DNA from: Bacteroidales bacterium UBA2030
GTDB lineage: Bacteria > Bacteroidota > Bacteroidia > Bacteroidales > TTA-H9
NCBI GenBank assembly: GCA_002332755.1
Contig: DDBO01000102.1
Location: 1-11,889, forward strand
Direction of reading: 5' to 3'
DNA length: 11,889 nt
The notes beneath the pieces are model-generated. The model ran no database searches and had not been told where the DNA came from. It saw nothing but the letters and a program-made list of their open reading frames with translations. The translations under genes and the position numbers were made by a program. The first letter of the stretch is position 1. Each line of letters begins with the position of its first letter. Positions 7,396 through 11,889 of the stretch are shown here, in pieces.

Positions 7396-9296
7396 GCAAT
7401 GATTTTCAGGTCTTTTTGATATTGAATGAGGGTTTCGAGGAGGTTGCTGCGTACATGAATGAAACGTGTCAGCCCTGCGGCTTTTAGTTCGTCAGCACAA
7501 GGGGGATTCCCTGCAACCACAACCAATGCCTTGTCTTTGAGTGCTTCAAAAATTTCCTTAGCATAAACTGCATATTCTTCGTCACTTGAGCAGATTACCA
7601 CAACATCGGGTTGATGTTTTAAGGCATCATTTACCCCTTCCTCAACTGAGCTTACAGGCTGACCTGTAATTATTTGGAAACCGGCACATCCGAAGAAGTT
7701 ACCTGAAAACTGTGCTCTTGCCTGGCGCATGGCAACATTACCAATCAATAGCAGATAAACAACCGGACGTCGGTTGATTCGTGCATACTCATCGGTTTTA
7801 TATCTTACGGCTTCCATTACCATGCTTCCTCTGTAGGGCACAAGGGGTCTGCCCACTTTGAAATTCGCAGAAGATTCAGGCTTTTTAAACAGACTGCTAT
7901 CTAATACTTCTTTAATCTCTTCCGTGAGGTTGGGATACTGATTTGTACCCAACACAAATTCCCTGCGTGAGGCAATGGCTGCTTCCCGCTTCAGAGCGTT
8001 TTCGTTAACCCTGTCTTGTATCATTCCGGAACGGAAGGCTTCAAGATATCCTCCTTTTTCTTCTACCTTAAGGAAAAGATTCCAGGCTTCGCGAGCGATG
8101 TTTTCGGTCAGATTTTCAATATAGTAGCTACCGGCTGCGGGGTCTACAATTTTATGGAATCCGCTTTCTTCTTTAAGAATGAGTTGCTGGTTCCGTGCCA
8201 TGCGTTCGCCAAATTCTGAAGAATGTCCATAGGTAATATCGAAAGGAAGTACTTCCAACGAGTCCGTTCCACCCAGCGTGGCAGCCATAGCCTCGGTAGT
8301 TGTCCGCAACATGTTTACATAGGGATCGTAGAGGGTTTTGTTGTAGAGGGAAGTTACACAATGTATGTTCATTCTTCCGGCATCTTCGCTGGCAGCTCCA
8401 TACGATTTAATAATGTGAGCCCATAGCATGCGTGCTGCACGCAATTTGGCTATTTCGAAGAAGTAGTTCGAACCCACCGAAAACACGAAACGCATTTTAG
8501 GAGCAATTACCGATACGGAAAGCCCCATGTCGGTCAAACGGGTGAGGTATTCTACTCCCATTGAAAGTGCGAAAGCGAGTTCCTGAACAATGCTTGCTCC
8601 GGAGTTACCAAAGGCTGAGGCATTAACTGTAAGCACCCTTAAATTGGATAAACTCTTCGATTTTTCGATGATCTCTTTGGCGTGACGGAACGCCCCTTCA
8701 GCATCGCCACATTCAGAACAAAAATCTCCGTGAAGGGTAAGGTAACCCAGCGGATCGAAATCGAGGCTGCCTTGCAGTCGTTCATAATCTCTGTTGCGCT
8801 GATCCATCAGCATTTTCAGGTACTCTGCGATTTTTTGCGACTGATGTCCTGCTCTAAAGTTCACTTCAATGCCTTTTACCCAAATGTTCTGCATCAACTT
8901 AGCGAAATCTTCGTAGCTGATAGGCATGTCGTCAGGAATAAAAAATCCCACGGAGTCGACCCCTTTCTGTAATATTTCCAGGGCTTTGTGATTGGCTCCT
9001 TCTATACCTGTTTCTTTTACATTAATATCTTGCCTTATAAACCAGGTATTATCCAGGGGTTTATTTCCGCGAACAAAGGGAAATTCTCCCGGCATGGATT
9101 TGATAAAGTCAATACCTTCAAGGTCTTCAGCCCTATAATAAGGTTTTACCTTGAAGCCTTCGGGTGTCTGCCAAATGAGTTTTTTCTCATAATCAGCCCC
9201 CTTGAGGTCTTCTTTAATAACCTCTTCCCATTTCTCTGTGCTTACTGGGGGAAATTCTTCAAACAATTTTTCCGTGTTCATTGTATTGTCGGCCAT
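7392..9296 (-). CDS. mutA: Methylmalonyl-CoA mutase small subunit
   Basis: This 634-residue protein is the non-catalytic partner of MutB. It has the same layout, an N-terminal barrel and a C-terminal flavodoxin-like domain, but is diverged. The N-terminus has the small-subunit pattern EEFPPVSTEKWEEVIKEDLK (13-32) and PFVRGNKPLDNTWFIRQD (73-90). Barrel motifs VNASAFGNSGASIVQELAFA and FSVGSNYFFEIAKLRAARML correspond to MutB stretches. In the C-terminal domain (from about 509) the B12 motif is lost: where MutB has DGHDRGAKV, this protein reads RQARAQFSG, so it cannot ligate cobalt, as expected for MutA. It is the first gene of the three-gene minus-strand block, with a -7 promoter box about 60 nt upstream, and its final codons overlap the arginine deiminase start by 4 nt. 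The ATG at 9296 gives the normal length; a second ATG six residues in is possible. Confidence 0.95.
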   Translation of the reverse strand: MADNTMNTEKLFEEFPPVSTEKWEEVIKEDLKGADYEKKLIWQTPEGFKVKPYYRAEDLEGIDFIKSMPGEFPFVRGNKPLDNTWFIRQDINVKETGIEGANHKALEILQKGVDSVGFFIPDDMPISYEDFAKLMQNIWVKGIEVNFRAGHQSQKIAEYLKMLMDQRNRDYERLQGSLDFDPLGYLTLHGDFCSECGDAEGAFRHAKEIIEKSKSLSNLRVLTVNASAFGNSGASIVQELAFALSMGVEYLTRLTDMGLSVSVIAPKMRFVFSVGSNYFFEIAKLRAARMLWAHIIKSYGAASEDAGRMNIHCVTSLYNKTLYDPYVNMLRTTTEAMAATLGGTDSLEVLPFDITYGHSSEFGERMARNQQLILKEESGFHKIVDPAAGSYYIENLTENIAREAWNLFLKVEEKGGYLEAFRSGMIQDRVNENALKREAAIASRREFVLGTNQYPNLTEEIKEVLDSSLFKKPESSANFKVGRPLVPYRGSMVMEAVRYKTDEYARINRRPVVYLLLIGNVAMRQARAQFSGNFFGCAGFQIITGQPVSSVEEGVNDALKHQPDVVVICSSDEEYAVYAKEIFEALKDKALVVVAGNPPCADELKAAGLTRFIHVRSNLLETLIQYQKDLKIIA

Positions 9297-9315
9297 AACG
9301 GAATAGTTATATTTG
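9286..9315 (+). promoter_or_regulatory. Possible promoter for the epimerase-antiporter pair
   Basis: TTG (9286-9288), 19 nt, then TATATTTG (9308-9315) fits the Bacteroidota consensus except that the -33 box reads ATTG. It overlaps the first codons of divergent mutA and would give a leader of about 135 nt. The distance makes it tentative. Confidence 0.3.
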
Positions 9316-9325
9316 TTTTTGGAAA

Positions 9326-9345
9326 TTGTTAACCAACTTGTTAAC
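9326..9345. repeat. Two direct TTGTTAAC repeats in the mutA leader
   Basis: TTGTTAAC occurs at 9326-9333 and again at 9338-9345 with a 4-nt spacer, a 12-bp period close to one helical turn. Each copy contains the self-complementary GTTAAC, so the pair could also form a short hairpin. They lie between the predicted mutA start site and its ATG, a position suited to a repressor. Function is inferred from placement only. Confidence 0.55.
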
Positions 9346-9356
9346 TAAACTGGCGG

Positions 9357-9364
9357 CAAAGGTA
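9357..9364 (-). promoter_or_regulatory. -7 box of the mutA-arcA-mutB operon promoter
   Basis: On the minus strand TACCTTTG, followed by CC, matches the TAnnTTTG element. Transcription would start near 9350, leaving a leader of about 55 nt. No TTTG is present at the expected -33 distance. The leader is too short for a cobalamin riboswitch. Confidence 0.5.
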
Positions 9365-9391
9365 CAGATTTTAAACCAGATAGCCCTTGAA

Positions 9392-9409
9392 TTGTTAATT
9401 AAATAACAA
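9392..9409. repeat. Inverted repeat upstream of the mutA -7 box
   Basis: TTGTTA (9392-9397) and TAACAA (9404-9409) are perfect inverted copies around a 6-nt A+T centre. The arm shares its core with the TTGTTAAC repeats 50-60 nt away and sits about 30 bp upstream of the mutA -7 box, so it may be a further site for the same regulator. A+T richness lowers confidence. Confidence 0.4.
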
Positions 9410-9456
9410 ATATTCATTTTTTTTGATTTGTAAAAAATTGTTTATCAGCTTATAAT

Positions 9457-10320
9457 ATGAAAAAAGTTTATTTATCAGGCGCAACTGGTTTTGTGGGTTC
9501 CCACCTTAAAAACAGGATGGAGGCGTTGGGGTGGGAGGTTAAAGCTCTGGAGAGAAAGGATTTTGCTGCAGGACCGGACTATTTGAGAATGCTTATCGAT
9601 GGCTGTAATGCGGTCATTCACCTTGCCGGTGCTCCAATAGCAAGGAGATGGAGCCAAAAGGTAAAGCGGGAGATACATGATAGCCGTATTCAAACCACCA
9701 GGGCACTCAGCGAAGCTATATGCAGATGTGTCAATCAGCCACAAGTGTTTGTTTCAGCTTCAGCAGTGGGTATCTACGAAAGCTTTGGCATTCACGATGA
9801 GGATTCAACAGCTTTGGCACAGGATTTTTTGGGTAAACTATGCATGGATTGGGAGGCGGCAGCCCAACTGGCGCAAACGTGCACTCGGGTGGTGAACCCT
9901 CGTATTGGTCTGGTATTGGGAAAAGATGGTGGATTGATGGCTCGTCAGCTGCCCTTTTTTAAATTAGGTCTGGGAGGGCCAATGGGTAGCGGTAAACAGG
10001 GCTTCCCTTTTATACACATTCACGACCTCTGCTCAGCCTTGATATACGTTATTGACAATACGGAGTTTCGGGGACCGGTAAACATGGTTGTGCCTCAAAT
10101 GGTTGATAACAGAAGTTTCGCTCATGCCCTTGGAAGACTTCTGAATAAACCTGCCTTTTTAACTGTCCCTGTTTTTGCCTTGCGATGGATATTTGGCCAA
10201 GGGGCTGAAGCTCTTGCTAATGGTCAGTTTGTAAGGCCTGCTAAACTCATTTCCAGTGGGTTCAAATTTAAATATCCTGAATTAAAAGATGCACTGAGTA
10301 ACTTAATCTTAAACCGATGA
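9457..10320 (+). CDS. TIGR01777-family NAD(P)-binding epimerase-like protein (YfcH type)
   Basis: This 287-residue protein belongs to the atypical short-chain dehydrogenase group TIGR01777 (YfcH-like), often called a sugar nucleotide epimerase although the substrate is not established. The Rossmann start is GATGFVGSHL (8-17). The family signature follows: VIHLAGAPIARRWSQKVKRE running into IHDSRI, then SASAVGIYESFG near the usual catalytic tyrosine, and DFLGKLCMDWEAAA. The C-terminal DUF1731-like end has VPVFALRWIFGQGAEALANG and KLISSGFKFKYPEL. No signal peptide or membrane span is seen, so it should be cytoplasmic. It is divergent from mutA across 160 nt, and its stop overlaps the ATG of the antiporter gene (ATGA), which indicates one transcript and coupled translation. 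The family is certain; the reaction is unknown. Confidence 0.92.
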   Translation: MKKVYLSGATGFVGSHLKNRMEALGWEVKALERKDFAAGPDYLRMLIDGCNAVIHLAGAPIARRWSQKVKREIHDSRIQTTRALSEAICRCVNQPQVFVSASAVGIYESFGIHDEDSTALAQDFLGKLCMDWEAAAQLAQTCTRVVNPRIGLVLGKDGGLMARQLPFFKLGLGGPMGSGKQGFPFIHIHDLCSALIYVIDNTEFRGPVNMVVPQMVDNRSFAHALGRLLNKPAFLTVPVFALRWIFGQGAEALANGQFVRPAKLISSGFKFKYPELKDALSNLILNR

Positions 10321-11267
10321 TTTTATCTGTATTTTTATTTTTGGCTGGAGTATTTCTGTTATTAGGTGGTGCTTCCTGGTTTGTATCCGGGGCTTCATCT
10401 CTTTCGCATCGATTGGGAATCCCTGATATAGTTACCGGGCTTACGGTGGTAGCCATTGGTACATCTTCCCCCGAACTGGCAGTGAATATTGCCGCTGCCA
10501 TCAAGGGTAATGCAAGTATGGCCATTGGAAATATTGTGGGAAGCAACATTCTAAATATTTTGCTCATTTTAGGGCTTACAGCACTTATTCGACCCATGCG
10601 GGTAGAAAGGGCCAGTCAGCGTGCTGAGATTCCCCTTGTGGTGCTTTCAGGTTTTGTTGTATTGGCTATGGGAAGTGACCCATTGTTTGATGGAGCTACC
10701 CATGCAGTTATCACACGAAGCGAAGGGCTGGTTTTACTTGCATTTTTCCTTATTTTTATTGCATACATAATTTATATTGCCCGTTCCAAAAACGAGGAAT
10801 TTCCTGCCACAACCAGTCGAAACCTTTGGCTCGACCTGTTTAAATTTTTCGTCGGACTGGGTGGCTTAATCCTTGGCTCCCGTTTTTTGGTGGATGGAGC
10901 CATTGAGATTGCTCATTTTTTTGGTATTTCTGATACAGTTATCGGGCTTACCATAGTTGCCATTGGGACATCTGCCCCTGAATTGGCAACCTCTGCTGTG
11001 GCTGCATGGAAGGGAAACAGTGATATCGCTGTGGGAAACGTTATTGGGAGCAACATCTTTAATGTTTTTCTGATTCTGGGCCTCACGGCAGTAATTCAAC
11101 CTCTTCCTGCCGATCCGGCTTTGTTGCGCGACTTTTGGGTAAATATTGGCGTTTCGATACTTTTACTCATTAGTACCTTTACTTTTAAACGTATGTTGAT
11201 TGATAGGATTGAGGGTGGTCTTTTTATCCTTTTTTACTTGGTTTATATTGCAATTTTGTTGTTTTAA
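10317..11267 (+). CDS. Calcium/sodium antiporter, CaCA family (YrbG type)
   Basis: An inner-membrane exchanger of 316 residues that should move Ca2+ (or a related cation) out against Na+ or H+. It has about ten hydrophobic spans and the two inverted-topology alpha repeats that define the family: GTSSPELAVNIAAAIKGN (48-65) followed by IGNIVGSNILN, and GTSAPELATSAVAAWKGN (217-234) followed by VGNVIGSNIFN. Glu53 and Glu222 are the expected ion-binding glutamates. The central loop (about 155-170) is short, as in bacterial members. The ATG overlaps the stop of the upstream epimerase-like gene by 4 nt. A terminator 24 nt after the stop closes the two-gene unit. Specificity could be K+-dependent, which the sequence does not decide. 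Confidence 0.93.
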   Translation: MILSVFLFLAGVFLLLGGASWFVSGASSLSHRLGIPDIVTGLTVVAIGTSSPELAVNIAAAIKGNASMAIGNIVGSNILNILLILGLTALIRPMRVERASQRAEIPLVVLSGFVVLAMGSDPLFDGATHAVITRSEGLVLLAFFLIFIAYIIYIARSKNEEFPATTSRNLWLDLFKFFVGLGGLILGSRFLVDGAIEIAHFFGISDTVIGLTIVAIGTSAPELATSAVAAWKGNSDIAVGNVIGSNIFNVFLILGLTAVIQPLPADPALLRDFWVNIGVSILLLISTFTFKRMLIDRIEGGLFILFYLVYIAILLF

Positions 11268-11290
11268 GTAGCTGATTTATACAAAAAACT

Positions 11291-11324
11291 GAGGCTGCCT
11301 GTTTGCATGGCAGCCTCTTGTTTT
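11291..11324. terminator. Bidirectional terminator between antiporter and ribonucleotide reductase genes
   Basis: GAGGCTGCC (11291-11299) pairs perfectly with GGCAGCCTC (11309-11317) around a 9-nt loop. On the plus strand TTG then TTTT follows; on the minus strand AG then TTTTTT follows. It lies 24 nt after the antiporter stop and 36 nt after the reductase stop, so it can end both converging transcripts. Confidence 0.85.
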
Positions 11325-11352
11325 ATGTAATGACAAAGGTTAATAATTGAGT

Positions 11353-11889
11353 TTATCCACATTTACTATAATTACAACTGGTACATTTCAGGCATCCTTC
11401 CTGATAGACGAGTGTGCCGGTTTGTCCGCAATTTGGGCATTGTGCTTTGGTTACAACCGTGCCGTCGGGTATAAATTGTTTGAGCGCCCTTTCAACACCA
11501 GTTTTCCATGAGTTGATACTATCGGAATCAAGGCGCAGTTTCGAAACCAGATCAATGACAGAATGCAAAGGCATTCCATGGCGAAGAACTCCGGAAATTA
11601 ATTTGGCATAGTTCCAGTACTCCTTATCAAACATTCGCGAAAGTCCTTCTATGGTTGTGCGGTAGCCTTCCTTATCCATGAACTGAAAGTCGTAGCGTGA
11701 ACTACCATCGGGTAGGCGATTTTTAATAACCCATCCACTGGTCACCCATTTAGGTGCATAAAATCCTTCAGCCTTTCCTGTGAAAATTTCATAAGGACGT
11801 CCATTATAAATACCAACTACAGCTACCCATTCTTCAGTTCCATTTACAAATCTTACAACTGAGGCTTCGAGTACTTTGGGTCTTCGGGG
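11353..11889 (-). CDS. nrdJ: Adenosylcobalamin-dependent ribonucleotide reductase (class II), C-terminal part
   Basis: The enzyme makes deoxyribonucleotides with a B12-generated thiyl radical, without needing oxygen. Only the last 178 residues lie in the window; the frame is open to the right edge, so the start is outside. Visible landmarks are EIFTGKAEGFYAPKWVTSGW, DFQFMDKEGYRTTIEGLSRM, EYWNYAKLISGVLRHGMP, and a zinc ribbon at the end, CPNCG...GCLKCTSCNYSKCG. The final cysteines resemble those that shuttle reducing equivalents to the active site in such reductases. The GTG at 11745 is an internal valine, not a start. With mutA/mutB it is the second B12-dependent enzyme here. A good terminator follows the stop. 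Confidence 0.94.
   Translation of the reverse strand, partial: PRRPKVLEASVVRFVNGTEEWVAVVGIYNGRPYEIFTGKAEGFYAPKWVTSGWVIKNRLPDGSSRYDFQFMDKEGYRTTIEGLSRMFDKEYWNYAKLISGVLRHGMPLHSVIDLVSKLRLDSDSINSWKTGVERALKQFIPDGTVVTKAQCPNCGQTGTLVYQEGCLKCTSCNYSKCG

Noticed and set aside
9451..9456. TATAAT directly before the epimerase ATG, with TTTG 20 nt upstream
   Set aside because: A start site would fall inside the coding sequence, and TATAAT is not the usual -10 element in this phylum.
10434..11100. Internal sequence similarity within the antiporter gene (about 10434-10590 and 10944-11100)
   Set aside because: This is the ancient alpha-repeat duplication that defines the CaCA family, not a recent duplication or mobile repeat.
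11353..11745. A free-standing 130-residue zinc-ribbon protein starting at GTG 11745
   Set aside because: The frame stays open to the window edge and the upstream residues match the class II ribonucleotide reductase, so this is its C-terminus.

Overview
The window looks like chromosomal DNA of a member of the Bacteroidota, probably a fermentative, Bacteroidales-like organism. The reasons are moderate GC, the lack of Shine-Dalgarno motifs before most starts, several boxes fitting the Bacteroidota promoter consensus TTTG-N19-21-TAnnTTTG, and family matches (YfcC-type carrier, a B12-dependent ribonucleotide reductase ending in a zinc ribbon, GH53 galactanase). The assignment rests on recognition only. 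I see no mobile element, CRISPR array, tRNA or rRNA.

Layout. Positions 1-998 (+) hold the 3' part of a GH53 endo-1,4-beta-galactanase, closed by a hairpin terminator. A YfcC-family carrier (1084-2685, -) converges on it and has a near-ideal promoter. A small Cys4 zinc-ribbon protein (2924-3298, -) is divergent from a short single-stranded DNA-binding protein (3477-3821, +). The gap between them contains a compound inverted repeat, a -7 box and a 5'-leader hairpin.

The centre is a minus-strand, operon-like block, 9296 to 3950: mutA (small subunit of methylmalonyl-CoA mutase), then an arginine deiminase whose ATG overlaps the mutA stop, then mutB (large, B12-binding subunit). Methylmalonyl-CoA mutase interconverts succinyl-CoA and methylmalonyl-CoA, the core of propionate formation or use. 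An arginine deiminase between its two subunit genes is the most unusual feature of the window.

Divergent from mutA is a translationally coupled pair (+): a TIGR01777-type NAD(P)-binding epimerase-like protein (9457-10320) and a calcium/sodium antiporter (10317-11267). A bidirectional-looking terminator separates them from the 3' end of an adenosylcobalamin-dependent ribonucleotide reductase (11353 to the right edge, -).

Metabolic reading (inference): a B12-using anaerobe or facultative anaerobe that degrades plant galactans, has a propionate/succinate route and has at least the first step of arginine catabolism. I found no strong evidence of a wholly new defence or mobile system. The best leads are the mutA-arcA-mutB arrangement, the tail-less SSB with its structured upstream region, and the repeated TTGTTAAC motifs between mutA and the epimerase gene.
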